A stretch of 47,611 nt of DNA, from NCBI GenBank assembly GCA_001785115.1, contig MFSU01000102.1:1-47611 (forward strand). Reading direction: 5' to 3'. The stretch comes from Candidatus Muproteobacteria bacterium RBG_16_65_34 (GTDB lineage: Bacteria > Pseudomonadota > Gammaproteobacteria > Acidiferrobacterales > Sulfurifustaceae). The notes under the pieces are model-generated. The model made no database searches, was not told the origin of the DNA, and was given only the letters and a program-made list of their open reading frames with translations. Within the stretch, counting starts at the first letter, position 1. Every line of letters begins with the position of its first letter. A program made the position numbers and the translations under genes. This document shows, in pieces, positions 17,519-28,042 of the stretch.

Positions 17519-18294
17519 GCATACGTCTCCGCGCCCTGACGATGCTTGTGCTCGCGGCCGCGCTCGCGGGCTGCGTCTCGAGCGCCGAGCGCAGCGCCGA
17601 GGCCGCGCGCAAGCAGCGGCTCATCGAGACCCAGGTCCAGCTCGGCGCCGGCTACCTCCAGCGCGACCAGCCGGAGCTCGCCCTGGAGAACTTCAAGAAG
17701 GCGCTCGAGCTCGATCCGGACCATCCGCAGGCGAACAACATGATGGCCCTGCTCCAGTGGCGGCTGAAGAGCCACGACGAGGCGGAGAAATATTTCCGCA
17801 AGGCCCTGCGTGCGCGCGAGAACGATACCCCGGAGGTATGGAACAACTACGGCGCGTTTCTGTGCGACCGCGGGCGCTACGACGAATCCGTGAAGTGGTT
17901 CGAAAAGGCCGCAGGCACGCCGATGTACCGGGCGGCCGCGGGGGCGTACGAGAACGCGGGGTCGTGCCTGATGCGCAAGCCCGCGCCGGCGGCGGCGGAG
18001 AAATATTTCCGCGAGGCGCTCGGCCTCGACCCGAACCTGCCGAAGTCGCTGCAGCAGATGGCCCAAATCAGCTATGACGCGGGCCGGGCGCTTTCGGCCC
18101 GCGGCTTCATGCAGCGCTATTTCCAGGCCGTCGGCGACACGCCCGAGGCGCTCGCGCTGGCGGTGCGGATCGAGCGCGCGCTCGGCAACAAGAACGACGA
18201 GGCGAGCTTCGCGCTGCGCCTGCGCGGAAAATTCCCCGACTCCGCCGAGGCCAAGGCGTTTGCGGCCGAAGCGCGCGGCGCGAAGGGTAAGTGA
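17515..18294 (+). CDS. pilW: type IV pilus biogenesis lipoprotein PilW/PilF (pilotin)
   Basis: Outer-membrane lipoprotein that helps assemble the PilQ secretin in type IV pili, 259 aa. Lipobox LAGC near residue 20, then tandem TPR motifs ([20 protein letters not shown] and following). Translationally coupled to rlmN (ATGA) and to rodZ. Other pilus genes are outside the window. Confidence 0.92.
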   Translation: MSIRLRALTMLVLAAALAGCVSSAERSAEAARKQRLIETQVQLGAGYLQRDQPELALENFKKALELDPDHPQANNMMALLQWRLKSHDEAEKYFRKALRARENDTPEVWNNYGAFLCDRGRYDESVKWFEKAAGTPMYRAAAGAYENAGSCLMRKPAPAAAEKYFREALGLDPNLPKSLQQMAQISYDAGRALSARGFMQRYFQAVGDTPEALALAVRIERALGNKNDEASFALRLRGKFPDSAEAKAFAAEARGAKGK

Positions 18295-18296
18295 CG

Positions 18297-19175
18297 ATGG
18301 AAACCACCGCCCCGGCGACCTCCGTGACCGGCCCCGGCGCGCAACTGCGCCTGGCGCGGGAGGATCTGCGGCTGGCACCGGAGGACGTGGCGCACATCCT
18401 GCACCTTTCGCCGCGGCAGATTCTCGCCCTGGAGAACGACCGTTACGACAGCCTCCCCGGGGCGACCTACGTGCGCGGGTATCTGCGCAGCTACGCCCAA
18501 CTGCTGGGGCTGCCCGCGGACACGGTGGTGGAGGCCTACAACCGCCTGACCGCCGCCCGCAAGCCCGTGGATCTCGGAAAGCTCACGCCGCCGCCCGAGG
18601 TCCGCAGCGACCATCACGTGATCCAGATTACCAGCGTCGTGGTTATTACGATCGTCCTGGGCCTTGCGGCGGTGTGGTGGCGCGGGGAGGAGACACCTTC
18701 GCGCGCCGTCCCGGCGCCGATGCCGGAACCGACTGCGCCGGCGCCGCCCGCGGCTGCGCCGGAGCCGCCGCCGGTGGTCGCGCCCGCGGCCCCGAAACCC
18801 GCGCCGGCGGGCGCCGCCAAGACCCAGACCGGACCGCAGGTCGCGGGCGCGACCGCTCCGGCGCCGCGCACGATCGCGGCGCCGGCGGATTCCATTGCGG
18901 CCGGCGCGCCGCGCGGCCGTCTGGTGCTGCATGTGGAGCGGGAGTCCTGGGCCGATGTGCGCGACGCGCGCGACAACAGGCTGCTGTATGAAATCGTTCC
19001 CGCCGGGAGCGCGATCGCGATCGAAGGGCCGGCGCCCTTCAACGTCTTTCTCGGCAACGTCGACGGCGTGCGCGTCGAGTTCAACGGCGCGCCCTACGAC
19101 GCCCAGCGACACCGGCGCGGCGCGGTCGCGCGCTTCACCGTGGGCGAACCCACAGGCGGCAACCATGTTCCGTGA
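18297..19175 (+). CDS. rodZ: cytoskeleton protein RodZ
   Basis: Bitopic membrane protein linking MreB to the cell-wall elongation machinery, 292 aa from ATG 18297 (GTG 18291 possible). N-terminal cytoplasmic helix-turn-helix (about 12-85, [19 protein letters not shown]). Transmembrane helix about 108-128. A Pro/Ala-rich periplasmic linker leads to a C-terminal DUF4115 beta domain ([17 protein letters not shown]). Overlaps ispG by 11 nt. Confidence 0.93.
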   Translation: METTAPATSVTGPGAQLRLAREDLRLAPEDVAHILHLSPRQILALENDRYDSLPGATYVRGYLRSYAQLLGLPADTVVEAYNRLTAARKPVDLGKLTPPPEVRSDHHVIQITSVVVITIVLGLAAVWWRGEETPSRAVPAPMPEPTAPAPPAAAPEPPPVVAPAAPKPAPAGAAKTQTGPQVAGATAPAPRTIAAPADSIAAGAPRGRLVLHVERESWADVRDARDNRLLYEIVPAGSAIAIEGPAPFNVFLGNVDGVRVEFNGAPYDAQRHRRGAVARFTVGEPTGGNHVP

Positions 19176-20295
19176 CAGCCCGGTCAAGCGACGCCCGAGC
19201 CGGCGCATCTCGGTCGGAGCGGTCCCCGTGGGCGGCGGCGCGCCGATCAGCGTGCAGAGCATGACCAACACCGAGACCACGGACGCCGCGGCGACCGTGG
19301 CGCAGATCCGCGCGCTCGAGGCCGCCGGCGCCGACATCGTGCGGGTCTCGGTGCCGACGATGGAGGCCGCCGAGGCCTTCGGGGCCATCAGGCGGCAGGT
19401 GCGCGTGCCGCTCGTGGCGGACATTCATTTCGACTACAAGATCGCGCTGCGCGTGGCCGAGCTCGGCGCCGATTGTCTGCGCATCAACCCCGGCAACATC
19501 GGGCGCGAGGACCGCGTGCGCGCGGTCGTGGACGCGGCGCGCGACCGCGGCATCCCGCTGCGCATCGGGGTGAACGCCGGTTCGCTCGAGAAGGACTTGC
19601 AGAAGAAATACGGCGAGCCCACGCCCGAGGCCCTGGTGGAGTCGGCCCTGCGCCACGTCGAGATCCTGGACCGGCTCGATTTCCACGACTTCAAGGTGAG
19701 CGTCAAGGCCTCGGACGTGTTCATGGCCGTGGCCGCCTACCGCAAGCTCGCCACGCTCATCGACAAGCCGCTGCACCTCGGCATCACCGAGGCCGGAGGG
19801 CTGCGTTCGGGCACGGTCAAGTCCGCGGTCGGCGTCGGCATGCTGTTGGCCGAAGGCATCGGCGATACCATCCGCATCTCGCTCGCCGCCGATCCGGTGG
19901 AGGAAGTGCGCGTGGGTTTCGACCTCCTCAGGGCCCTGCGGCTGCGCAACAAGGGCGTCAATCTGATCGCCTGTCCTTCGTGTTCGCGCCAGGAGTTCGA
20001 CGTCATCGCCACGGTCAACGCCCTCGAGGCGCGCCTCGAGGACATCCAGGAGCCGCTCGACGTGGCCGTCATCGGCTGCTGCGTCAACGGCCCCGGCGAG
20101 GCGCGCGGCGCGCAGATCGGGCTGGCGGGCGGCAACCCGAGCCTGCTCTACGTGCGCGGCAAGCCGGATCGCAAGATCGCCAACGAAAACCTCGTGGATG
20201 AGATCGAGCGCGCGGTGCGCGCGGAGCTCGAACGCCGGCGCGCGCCGCAGCCCGCGCCCGCCCCGGACGCGGTCGCCGGCACGCACCGCGGCTGA
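19165..20295 (+). CDS. ispG: 4-hydroxy-3-methylbut-2-en-1-yl diphosphate synthase IspG
   Basis: [4Fe-4S] enzyme converting MEcPP to HMBPP in the MEP isoprenoid pathway, 376 aa from ATG 19165, inside the 3' end of rodZ. TIM-barrel start ([21 protein letters not shown]). Three cluster cysteines in [13 protein letters not shown] and [10 protein letters not shown]. It depends on the Fe-S machinery encoded upstream. Confidence 0.96.
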   Translation: MFRDSPVKRRPSRRISVGAVPVGGGAPISVQSMTNTETTDAAATVAQIRALEAAGADIVRVSVPTMEAAEAFGAIRRQVRVPLVADIHFDYKIALRVAELGADCLRINPGNIGREDRVRAVVDAARDRGIPLRIGVNAGSLEKDLQKKYGEPTPEALVESALRHVEILDRLDFHDFKVSVKASDVFMAVAAYRKLATLIDKPLHLGITEAGGLRSGTVKSAVGVGMLLAEGIGDTIRISLAADPVEEVRVGFDLLRALRLRNKGVNLIACPSCSRQEFDVIATVNALEARLEDIQEPLDVAVIGCCVNGPGEARGAQIGLAGGNPSLLYVRGKPDRKIANENLVDEIERAVRAELERRRAPQPAPAPDAVAGTHRG

Positions 20296-20305
20296 GGAAT
20301 TCCTT

Positions 20306-21580
20306 TTGAGCGAGGCAATCCGGGCCGTTCGCGGCATGAATGACCTGTTGCCGGGCGCGGTCGAGCGCTGGCAACACCTGGAGGCGACCGTCCACCGGGT
20401 GCTCGCCGCCTACGGCTATCGCGAGATCCGGCTCCCCATCGTCGAAAAAACCGAGCTGTTCGCGCGCTCCATCGGCACGCACACGGATATCGTCGAGAAG
20501 GAGATGTACACCTTCGAGGACCGCAACCACGAGAGCCTGACGCTGCGGCCCGAGGGCACGGCCGGGTGCGTGCGCGCCGGCATCGAGAACGGGTTGCTGC
20601 ACAATCAGGTCCAACGCCTGTGGTACGGCGGCCCGATGTTCCGCCACGAGCGCCCGCAGAAAGGGCGCTACCGCCAGTTTCACCAGATCGGTGTCGAGGC
20701 CTTCGGCATGGAAGGGCCGGACGTCGACGCCGAGCTGATCCTGATGAATGCGCGTCTGTGGCGTGCGCTCGGCATCGACGAGCTTGTCCTGCAGCTCAAC
20801 TCCCTGGGTACGCCGCAGGCGCGCGCGGCGTATCGCGAGCAGCTCGTGCGCTATCTCGAAAGCCGCCGCGACGAGCTCGACGAGGACAGCCGGCAGCGGC
20901 TCGCGAAGAATCCGTTGCGCGTGCTCGACGGCAAGAACCCGGCGATGCAGGAGGTGATCGCCGGTGCGCCGAGTTTGCTCGATCACCTGGACGAGGCCTC
21001 GCGCCGCCATTTCGAGGGCGTGCGGGCGACGCTCGACGCCGCGGGCGTGCGCTATGCGATCAATCCGCGGCTCGTGCGCGGGCTCGACTATTACACGCGC
21101 ACCGTGTTCGAATGGACCAGCGAGCGTCTCGGCGCGCAATCGGCCGTGTGCGCAGGGGGCCGCTACGACGGATTGGTGGAGCAGCTGGGCGGCAAGAGCG
21201 CGCCGGCCGCGGGCTTCGCCCTGGGGCTGGAGCGGTTGGCCGAGCTTCTGTCCGTGCCGGCGGCGGTCGCCGCCGAGGCGAGCCCGCAGGTCTATCTCGC
21301 GCTGCCCGGGTCCGACGCCGAGCGCCCGGGGCTGCTGCTGGCAGAGCGGCTGCGCGATGGGGGTCTGCGCGTGGAGTGCCACTGCGGCGGTGGCGGCCTC
21401 AAGGCGCAGCTCAAGCGCGCCGACCGCAGCGGCGCGCGGTTTGCGCTGCTGCTCGGGGACGAGGAGTTGGCGAAGCATTGCGTCGCGGTGAAGGATCTGC
21501 GCACCGACGCGCCGCAGCATCTGGTCGCACAGGATGCGGCGGCCGATTACCTGAAACAGCGATTGTCCGCATCCGCGTGA
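20306..21580 (+). CDS. hisS: histidyl-tRNA synthetase (TTG start)
   Basis: Class II aminoacyl-tRNA synthetase, 424 aa, the E. coli length, from a TTG at 20306 with GAGGAA eight bases upstream; the track ATG at 20198 lies inside ispG. Motif 2 region [15 protein letters not shown], the histidine-specific [15 protein letters not shown], and motif 3 GFALGLERL. The C-terminal anticodon-binding domain runs from about residue 325. Confidence 0.96.
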   Translation: MSEAIRAVRGMNDLLPGAVERWQHLEATVHRVLAAYGYREIRLPIVEKTELFARSIGTHTDIVEKEMYTFEDRNHESLTLRPEGTAGCVRAGIENGLLHNQVQRLWYGGPMFRHERPQKGRYRQFHQIGVEAFGMEGPDVDAELILMNARLWRALGIDELVLQLNSLGTPQARAAYREQLVRYLESRRDELDEDSRQRLAKNPLRVLDGKNPAMQEVIAGAPSLLDHLDEASRRHFEGVRATLDAAGVRYAINPRLVRGLDYYTRTVFEWTSERLGAQSAVCAGGRYDGLVEQLGGKSAPAAGFALGLERLAELLSVPAAVAAEASPQVYLALPGSDAERPGLLLAERLRDGGLRVECHCGGGGLKAQLKRADRSGARFALLLGDEELAKHCVAVKDLRTDAPQHLVAQDAAADYLKQRLSASA

Positions 21581-21611
21581 CGGTCGAACGGCAATAGACG
21601 GGGGGAAGATT

Positions 21612-22250
21612 GTGAGTGCCTATACGGAACAGGAAGAACTCGAAAAGCTCGCGGCCTGGTGGAAGGAGTACGGCAATTCGGTCATCGCCGGTATTCTGCT
21701 GGGCGTGGCGCTGCTGGCGGGCGTCCGCTACTGGACGCACTACCAGGAGGAGCGCCGCGAGGGCGCCGCGGCGCTCTATGAACAGATGCTGCAAGATCTG
21801 CGGCAGCACAAGGCCGAGGCCGCGCGCGGCTCGGGCGCGAAACTCCTCGGCGATTACGCCGCCACGCCCTACGCGGGGCTCGCGGCACTGATGCTGGCCA
21901 GGCAGAGCATCGAGGCCGGAGACCGGCCCGCGGCGCGCGCGCATCTGCAATGGGCGCTGGAGCATGCGGCCGATCCGGCGATCGTCCACGCCGCGCGCCT
22001 GCGTCTGGCGCGCATGCTCGTGGACGCGGGCGAGCTCGATGCCGCCGCGGCGCTGGCGAACGTCAAGGAGACGGCCGGCTTCGAGGCGGAATATCAGGAG
22101 CTGCGGGGCGACCTGCTGGCGAAACAGGGCAAGCGCGCGGAGGCGCGCGCGGCCTATGCGGCGGCCCTGAAGGATCTGCCGAGCGGATCGCCCTACCGTC
22201 CGGTGCTGGCGGCGAAGCTCGATGACCTCGGCGCGGAGCCGGCGCCGTGA
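21612..22250 (+). CDS. yfgM: YfgM-type ancillary SecYEG translocon subunit
   Basis: Inner-membrane protein passing exported substrates to periplasmic chaperones, 212 aa from a GTG with GGGGGAAG upstream. Short cytoplasmic start (SAYTEQEELEKLAAWWKEYG), one transmembrane helix (about 22-40), then a periplasmic TPR-like domain. Between hisS and bamB as in E. coli; its stop overlaps the bamB GTG. Confidence 0.93.
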   Translation: MSAYTEQEELEKLAAWWKEYGNSVIAGILLGVALLAGVRYWTHYQEERREGAAALYEQMLQDLRQHKAEAARGSGAKLLGDYAATPYAGLAALMLARQSIEAGDRPAARAHLQWALEHAADPAIVHAARLRLARMLVDAGELDAAAALANVKETAGFEAEYQELRGDLLAKQGKRAEARAAYAAALKDLPSGSPYRPVLAAKLDDLGAEPAP

Positions 22251-23395
22251 GGCGTACCGCGGCCCTGTTCGCCTGCGTCTTGCTGGCCGGCGGTTGCGCC
22301 AGCGAAAGCCGGATCGAGCGCGAGCAGCCGGCCGCGCTTGCGGATTTCACGCCGCAGGCGCGCGTGCAGCAGCTGTGGTCGGCGGAGCTCGGGCCGCTCG
22401 GCGGTAAACGCGATGTGACGCTGGCGCCGGTGGTGGACGGCGACACCCTCTACTGCGCCGACACCTTCGGAGGCGTCAGCGCGCTTTCGGCGGCCGACGG
22501 CCGGCTGCTGTGGCGGACCAAGTTCGAGGCCGCGGTGACGGCGGCCACGGGGGTGGGCGAGGGTCTGGTGCTCGTCGGCACCAAGAATGGCGAGATCATC
22601 GCGCTCGACAAGGCGAGCGGCGAGCGGCGCTGGAGCGCCGTGGCGCCGAGCGAGGTGCTTGCGCCGCCGGTGGCGCAGGCGGGCGTGGTCGTGGTCCAGA
22701 CGGTGGACGGCAAGCTCACCGGCCTGAGCGCGAAGGACGGCGCGAAACTGTGGGGCTACGAGCGCAGCGAGCCGGCCCTGAGCCTGCGTGGCACCAGCAC
22801 GCCCATCGTCGTCGGCGATACCGTGCTCACCGGGTTTGCGAGCGGCAAGGTCGTGGCGCTCAGTCTGCGCGAGGGACGGCTGCTGTGGGAGCTCGCGGTG
22901 GCGCAGCCGCACGGGCGCAACGAAATCGAGCGCCTGGTCGATGTGGATGTGCCGCTGCTCGTGACCCGCGATGCGCTGTTCGCGGCGAGCTATCAGGGCA
23001 AGCTCGTGGCGATCGACGCGCAGACCGGCCGCGTCAACTGGTCACGGGATATCTCGACGTATTCCGGGATGGACGCCGACCGCAGCGCCGTGTACGCAAC
23101 CGACGAGCGCGGACAGGTGCTCGCGCTCGACCAGAAGACCGGCGCCAGTCTCTGGCGGCAGGAGAAGCTGCGCGCGCGCGCGTTGAGTGCGCCCGCCTAT
23201 TTCGACGATGCCGTGGTTGTCGGCGATTTCGAAGGCTATGTGCATTGGCTGGCACGCGACGATGGCCGCTTTATCGCCCGCTACCGCCTGAATGGGACCC
23301 CGATACGCGCCCGGGCCGTCGCCGGCGTGGACGCGCTCTACGTGGTCGACCAGGACGGCAAGATTGCGGCGCTGAGACTCGAGCGTAAGCAGTGA
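22247..23395 (+). CDS. bamB: outer membrane assembly lipoprotein BamB
   Basis: Lipoprotein of the BAM complex that inserts beta-barrel proteins, 382 aa from a GTG overlapping yfgM. Lipobox LAGGC at about 14-18. Eight-bladed PQQ-like propeller visible as repeated blades (GVSALSAADGRLLWR; GEIIALDKASGERRW; GKLVAIDAQTGRVNW). The stop codon lies in the left arm of a short inverted repeat. Confidence 0.94.
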   Translation: MRRTAALFACVLLAGGCASESRIEREQPAALADFTPQARVQQLWSAELGPLGGKRDVTLAPVVDGDTLYCADTFGGVSALSAADGRLLWRTKFEAAVTAATGVGEGLVLVGTKNGEIIALDKASGERRWSAVAPSEVLAPPVAQAGVVVVQTVDGKLTGLSAKDGAKLWGYERSEPALSLRGTSTPIVVGDTVLTGFASGKVVALSLREGRLLWELAVAQPHGRNEIERLVDVDVPLLVTRDALFAASYQGKLVAIDAQTGRVNWSRDISTYSGMDADRSAVYATDERGQVLALDQKTGASLWRQEKLRARALSAPAYFDDAVVVGDFEGYVHWLARDDGRFIARYRLNGTPIRARAVAGVDALYVVDQDGKIAALRLERKQ

Positions 23396-23426
23396 ACGGT
23401 AATCGGTGATCCGCTCACCGTTCACT
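23391..23426. repeat. inverted repeat at the bamB stop codon
   Basis: AGTGAACGGT (23391-23400) and ACCGTTCACT (23417-23426) form a perfect 10-bp stem with an alternative inner GGTGA/TCACC pairing. The bamB stop lies in the left arm. No T tract, so it may be an mRNA stabiliser or a member of the tandem-word class. Confidence 0.65.
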
Positions 23427-23441
23427 AATCGTCATCCATCC

Positions 23442-24872
23442 ATGAAACCCGTCATCGCCCTCGTCGGCCGCCCGAGCGTCGGCAAGTCCACGCTGTTCAA
23501 CCGGCTCACACGCAGCCGTCTGGCGCTCGTGGCGGACGCGCCGGGACTGACCCGCGACCGCCAGTACGGCGATGGGCGCATGGGCGACCGCCCCTATCTG
23601 GTGGTGGATACCGGTGGGCTCGCGGAAGGCCTCGAGCCCACCGGTAAAGCGCCGGCCTCGATCGTGGAGCTGGTTGCGGAGCAGGCGCGTCAGGCGGTCG
23701 CCGAGGCCGACGCCGTAATCCTGCTGGTCGACGGTCGCGCGGGTCTCCATCCCCTCGATCGCGAGATCGCCAATCACCTGAGACGCCTGGGCAAGCCCGT
23801 CTGGCTCGCCGTTAACAAGACCGAAGGACTCCCGCCCGAGACCGCCGTCGCCGAATTTCATGCCCTGGGTCTGGGCCGGCCGCATGCGGTGTCGGCGGCG
23901 CACGGCGAGGGCGTGCGGGGGCTCGTGCAAGCGGTACTGGGGACGCTTGCGGTTGCGCCGGAGGAGGCGCCGGCCGAAGAGGCGCTTCCGCGCATCGCCG
24001 TAGTTGGGCGCCCGAACGCGGGCAAGTCGACGCTCGTCAATACGCTGCTCGGCGAGGAGCGCGTCATCGTCTACGATCAACCGGGCACGACGCGCGAGAG
24101 CATCTACGTGCCGCTCGAGCGCGGCGGGCGGCGCTATATCCTCATCGACACCGCCGGCGTGCGCCGGCGCGCCCGCGTCCGCGATGTGCTCGAAAAATTC
24201 TCGGTGGTGAAGACGCTGCAGGCGATCGAGGAGGCGAATGTCGTGATCCTCGTGCTCGATGCGCAGGCGGGTGTGGCCGAGCAGGATGCCACGCTCGCGG
24301 GCTACGTCCTGGAGCAGGGTCGGGCGCTCGTGGTGGCGGTGAACAAATGGGATGCGCTCGATGCGCCGGCGCGTGAGTGGCTCACGCGCGAGCTGCACCG
24401 CAAGCTCGATTTTCTGGTGTTTGCCAGCGCACATTACATCTCCGCCCTGCGCGGGGAGGGGATCGCGGCCCTGTTCCCCTCGGTGGACCGGGCCTACGCC
24501 TCGGCCCATGCGAGCCTCAGCACGCCCCGGCTCAACCGCGTGCTGCAGCAGGCGGTGCAGGCCACGCCCCCGCCGCTGATCCGCGGCCGCCGACCACGGC
24601 TCAAATACGCCCATCAGGGCGGGAAAAATCCGCCGCGGATCGTGGTGCACGGAAATCTTGTCGCGGCGTTACCGAAGGCCTACCGGCGTTACCTGGCGAA
24701 TGCCTTCCGCAAGGCGTTCCGTCTGGAGGGCGCGCCGGTGCGGATCGAGTGCCGCCAGGAGGAGAACCCGTATCGGCCGCGACCGGGTGCCACGAAAAAG
24801 ACTTCCACGAAAAAAAGCGACAGGGCCGGAGGCGGCAGGAGAGCTAGGATTTACAAAAATAAAATGGTGTAA
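23442..24872 (+). CDS. der: ribosome assembly GTPase Der (EngA)
   Basis: Double-Era GTPase for 50S maturation, 476 aa from ATG 23442. First G domain: GRPSVGKST (serine where asparagine is usual), DTGG, NKTEG. Second G domain from about residue 185: [18 protein letters not shown]-terminal KH-like domain, then a basic tail (KKTSTKKS...RARIYKNKM). Last gene of the rlmN-to-der operon; no terminator recognised before the next gene. Confidence 0.95.
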   Translation: MKPVIALVGRPSVGKSTLFNRLTRSRLALVADAPGLTRDRQYGDGRMGDRPYLVVDTGGLAEGLEPTGKAPASIVELVAEQARQAVAEADAVILLVDGRAGLHPLDREIANHLRRLGKPVWLAVNKTEGLPPETAVAEFHALGLGRPHAVSAAHGEGVRGLVQAVLGTLAVAPEEAPAEEALPRIAVVGRPNAGKSTLVNTLLGEERVIVYDQPGTTRESIYVPLERGGRRYILIDTAGVRRRARVRDVLEKFSVVKTLQAIEEANVVILVLDAQAGVAEQDATLAGYVLEQGRALVVAVNKWDALDAPAREWLTRELHRKLDFLVFASAHYISALRGEGIAALFPSVDRAYASAHASLSTPRLNRVLQQAVQATPPPLIRGRRPRLKYAHQGGKNPPRIVVHGNLVAALPKAYRRYLANAFRKAFRLEGAPVRIECRQEENPYRPRPGATKKTSTKKSDRAGGGRRARIYKNKMV

Positions 24873-25020
24873 TGCGTTGTCATAAAACATAAAAGTGCCG
24901 GGACAGTCATCGACTCAGGCCTTGGGCCGTAACTTGCACGATGCGCGCGCGGCGTGCGTCGGGCAAAAATGGAATTAGAGCGCGCAGCGCGCCGGGATAG
25001 AAGAACAAGCGATCGTAGCA

Positions 25021-27114
25021 ATGGGTGCCTATCACAAAGATGCCTTGCCGCCGGGCCATCAGCTGGCGGAATACCTCATCGAATCCATACTGGGATACGG
25101 CGGTTTCGGTATCACCTATCTCGCGCAGGACACCGGGCTCGGGGCCCTGGTCGCGATCAAGGAGTACTTGCCGCATGAGATGACCACGCGCGACGACAAG
25201 TACTCCGTGATTCCCAACCCTTCGCGCGAGGCGATCCGCGACTACCACTGGGGGCTCAAGAACTTCGTCAAGGAGGCGCGGGCGCTCGCCCAGTTCAAGC
25301 ATCCGAACATCGTGCGCGTGCTGCGCTTTTTCGAGGCGAACGGCACGGCCTACATGGTGATGGAGTACGAGAAGGGCGCGGGGCTGGCCGATCACCTGAA
25401 GCGCCACGGGCCGCGGCTCGACGAGTCCATGCTGCTGCGCGTGTTCATTCCGATCCTCAACGGGCTGCGCGCGGTGCATGAGGCCGGCATGCTGCACCTC
25501 GATATCAAGCCCGAGAACATCTACCTGCGCGGCGACGGCAGCCCCATGTTGATCGACTTTGGCTCCGCGCGCCAGGCGATCAGCATGGCGAGCCACGGCC
25601 AGCGCGTGGTGCTCACGCAGGGTTACGCTCCGATCGAGCAGTATCCCGACAAGGGCGCGCCGGGGGCGTGGACCGACCTCTACGCCCTCGGCGCCTCCAT
25701 GTACCGCTGTATCTCGGGCAAGCGCCCGGTGGATTCGCTCGAGCGTTACAAGGCGGTGCTCGGCTACCAGGTCGATCCGGTCCCGCCCGCGGTCAAGGTC
25801 GGAGACAAGCACTATCAGCGCGGCCTCCTGGAGTGCGTGGACTGGGCCTTGCAGATTTATCCCAAGGACCGGCCACAGTCCGCGCGCGAGCTGCAAGACA
25901 GTCTGATGGGCCAGCGGCGCGCGACGGGAAGCACCGGTTCGCGGCCCGTTCCGTCGGCCGGCGCGGCGGGCGCCGCGATGCCGCTCCCGACGCCCGCGCG
26001 AAGCGCGCCGCAAGAGCCGGATGTCGCGAGTCCGGCGCGAAGCCGGGTTACGATTATCCTGCTGCTGGTGTTGCTGCTCGTCTTTGCCGCCTATTCCCTC
26101 TGGGAGGAACTCACCGAACATTCCGCGCCCTCGGAGCCGCCCGTGCGCTCGGCCCCGCCGCCGCGAAGCGACGGCGCGAGCCCGGTGAAGGTCGCCCCGG
26201 AACCGCCGGCGCCGAGGCCCGTCGCGGAGCGATTCGCCTCCCCGGGGCTTGCGGCTACGCTGAACGGACATCGCGATTGGGTGCAGGCCGTGGCGGTCTC
26301 ACTCGACGGCAAATGGCTTGCCTCGGGCGGAGTCGATAAGACCGTCAAGCTTTGGGATGCGGCTAAGGGCAAGGCGCTGGCCACCCTGCGCGGACACGAT
26401 TCGGCGGTCAACGCCGTGGCGTTTTCGCCCGACGGCAAACGCCTCGCCTCGGTGGGCAACGACGGTGCGGTGCGGCTGTGGGAGGTCGAATCCGGCGCGG
26501 CACGCGGTGCCCTGCGCGGGTATGGCGGGGCGCTCTATGCGGTCGTTTTTTCTCCGGATGGCCGGCTCATCGCGGCCGCGGGCCGCGACCGTGCGGTGTT
26601 TTTCTGGGACACGGAGCGCGGCACGCGCCTGCGCACACTGGAAGGGCACCGGGGCGATGTGCACGCGCTTGCCTTTTCGCCCGACGGCAGGCACATCGCG
26701 TCCGCGGGCGCGGACAAGGTTATCAAGATTTGGGTGCGACAGACCGGCGAAGAGGCGACGAACCTCGTCGGCCACAGCGGTACGGTGCTCGCGCTCGCCT
26801 ACTCCCCGGATGGCAAACGACTGGCCTCGGGCGATGTCGCGGACACGGTTCGCATTTGGGATGCGCAGACGTTCGTGGTGCGGCACACCCAGCGGGGCAT
26901 GCGTCATGCGGTGCTCGCGTTGGCGTTCTCTCCGGACGGGCGCTGGCTTGCGGCCGGCATCGCCGACCCGGACGTACTGCTGCTCAACGGCGACGACGCG
27001 GAGGTGGCGCACGTAATGAGCGGCCATCGGGATTACGTGCAGGCGGTGGCGTACGCCCCGAACGGGGCTCTCGCCACCGCGAGCCGCGACACGAGCGTCA
27101 AGCTTTGGCGGTAG
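25021..27114 (+). CDS. membrane serine/threonine kinase with periplasmic WD40 propeller
   Basis: 697 aa. Hanks-type kinase domain at about 15-295: glycine loop GYGGFG (25-30), ATP lysine K47 in VAIKE, E86, catalytic loop HLDIKPEN (159-166), DFG at 179-181, and activation segment TQGYAPIEQY. HLD replaces HRD, as in a known branch of bacterial kinases, so it is still likely active. Then a Pro/Ala linker, one transmembrane helix (343-361) and about seven WD40 repeats to the C-terminus (for example AFSPDGKRLAS...VRLWE). The propeller should lie outside the cytoplasm as sensor or scaffold. Substrate unknown. The 148 nt after der show no clear promoter. Confidence 0.88.
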   Translation: MGAYHKDALPPGHQLAEYLIESILGYGGFGITYLAQDTGLGALVAIKEYLPHEMTTRDDKYSVIPNPSREAIRDYHWGLKNFVKEARALAQFKHPNIVRVLRFFEANGTAYMVMEYEKGAGLADHLKRHGPRLDESMLLRVFIPILNGLRAVHEAGMLHLDIKPENIYLRGDGSPMLIDFGSARQAISMASHGQRVVLTQGYAPIEQYPDKGAPGAWTDLYALGASMYRCISGKRPVDSLERYKAVLGYQVDPVPPAVKVGDKHYQRGLLECVDWALQIYPKDRPQSARELQDSLMGQRRATGSTGSRPVPSAGAAGAAMPLPTPARSAPQEPDVASPARSRVTIILLLVLLLVFAAYSLWEELTEHSAPSEPPVRSAPPPRSDGASPVKVAPEPPAPRPVAERFASPGLAATLNGHRDWVQAVAVSLDGKWLASGGVDKTVKLWDAAKGKALATLRGHDSAVNAVAFSPDGKRLASVGNDGAVRLWEVESGAARGALRGYGGALYAVVFSPDGRLIAAAGRDRAVFFWDTERGTRLRTLEGHRGDVHALAFSPDGRHIASAGADKVIKIWVRQTGEEATNLVGHSGTVLALAYSPDGKRLASGDVADTVRIWDAQTFVVRHTQRGMRHAVLALAFSPDGRWLAAGIADPDVLLLNGDDAEVAHVMSGHRDYVQAVAYAPNGALATASRDTSVKLWR

Positions 27115-27157
27115 CCGCGCGCGGCGCGCCGAACGGTTCGTTGCAAAAGCCGCGATC

Positions 27158-28042
27158 TTAATCCCCCGCCTGTAACGTCTGGGCCGGCTGCGGGCCGGCG
27201 CCGGAGGAAACGGCGGACGGCGCCGCCCCAGGCGTGAGCAGCAGTGGATCGATAGCGGTTTTATTCAGGCTCACGGTCCAGTGCAGATGGGCGCCGGTCA
27301 CGCGGCCGGTCATCCCGACCTCGCCGATCTTCTGACCGATCGTCACGCGCGCGCCGGGCTTCACCTCGATGCGCTTGAGGTGGTTGTACATCGTGATCAA
27401 CCCCTGCCCATGGTCGAGGAAGACGGTGTTGCCGTTGAAGAAATAATCGCCCGTCTCGACCACGATGCCCGGCGCGGGCGCGGTGACGGGCGCGCCTTCC
27501 GGGGCGGCGATATCGATTCCGCTGTGGGGCTGGCGCGGCTGGTTGTTGAAGAAGCGGCGCAGCCCGAACTCGCTGCTCAGCCGTCCCTGGGCCGGCAGCG
27601 CGAAGCGCAGCGGCGGCTCGGCGGCCTCGGTCCAACTGCCGAAGGCGCGCGCAACCGCGACCTGATCGCGCTGGATGCGCTCGAGGTCCTTCGCGCCCGG
27701 ATCCACCAAGCGCTTGTTCGTGAGCGTGAGATACTGCGCGGCGTACTCCTTGGGTTGCACGGTGAAGGCATATTCGCGGCCCACGCCTTCGCGCCCCATG
27801 GCGGTGAGCTTCTGCGCGCCGGGCGCAAGGGACAGCGGCAACCCCACGACCGCGTGCCAATGGTCGTCCTGGCTGACCACCATCACCCGAGCGCCGTTGA
27901 AGTACGCGCGCGGCGGGGGCTCGCTCGCCGGCGCAAGCTTCACGGCCGCGATGCCGCCAGGGACGGGGAGCGCCCGCGGCAGTTCCTGCGCCGCCGCGAC
28001 GCCGGGGAGCAGGACGAGCAGCCACGCCGCACTAATCCGCAT
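27158..28042 (-). CDS. M23 family peptidase (LytM/DipM-like) with signal peptide
   Basis: Periplasmic zinc endopeptidase or LytM-like cell-wall protein, 294 aa from the ATG of MRISAAWLLVLLPGVAAA, a clear signal peptide; the track ORF is 43 codons longer. The C-terminal domain has the zinc motifs HSGIDIAAPEGAPV and HLHW, so it looks catalytically competent. Translationally coupled to xseA (start overlaps the xseA 3' end by 11 nt). The substrate is presumably peptidoglycan cross-links. Confidence 0.9.
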   Translation of the reverse strand: MRISAAWLLVLLPGVAAAQELPRALPVPGGIAAVKLAPASEPPPRAYFNGARVMVVSQDDHWHAVVGLPLSLAPGAQKLTAMGREGVGREYAFTVQPKEYAAQYLTLTNKRLVDPGAKDLERIQRDQVAVARAFGSWTEAAEPPLRFALPAQGRLSSEFGLRRFFNNQPRQPHSGIDIAAPEGAPVTAPAPGIVVETGDYFFNGNTVFLDHGQGLITMYNHLKRIEVKPGARVTIGQKIGEVGMTGRVTGAHLHWTVSLNKTAIDPLLLTPGAAPSAVSSGAGPQPAQTLQAGD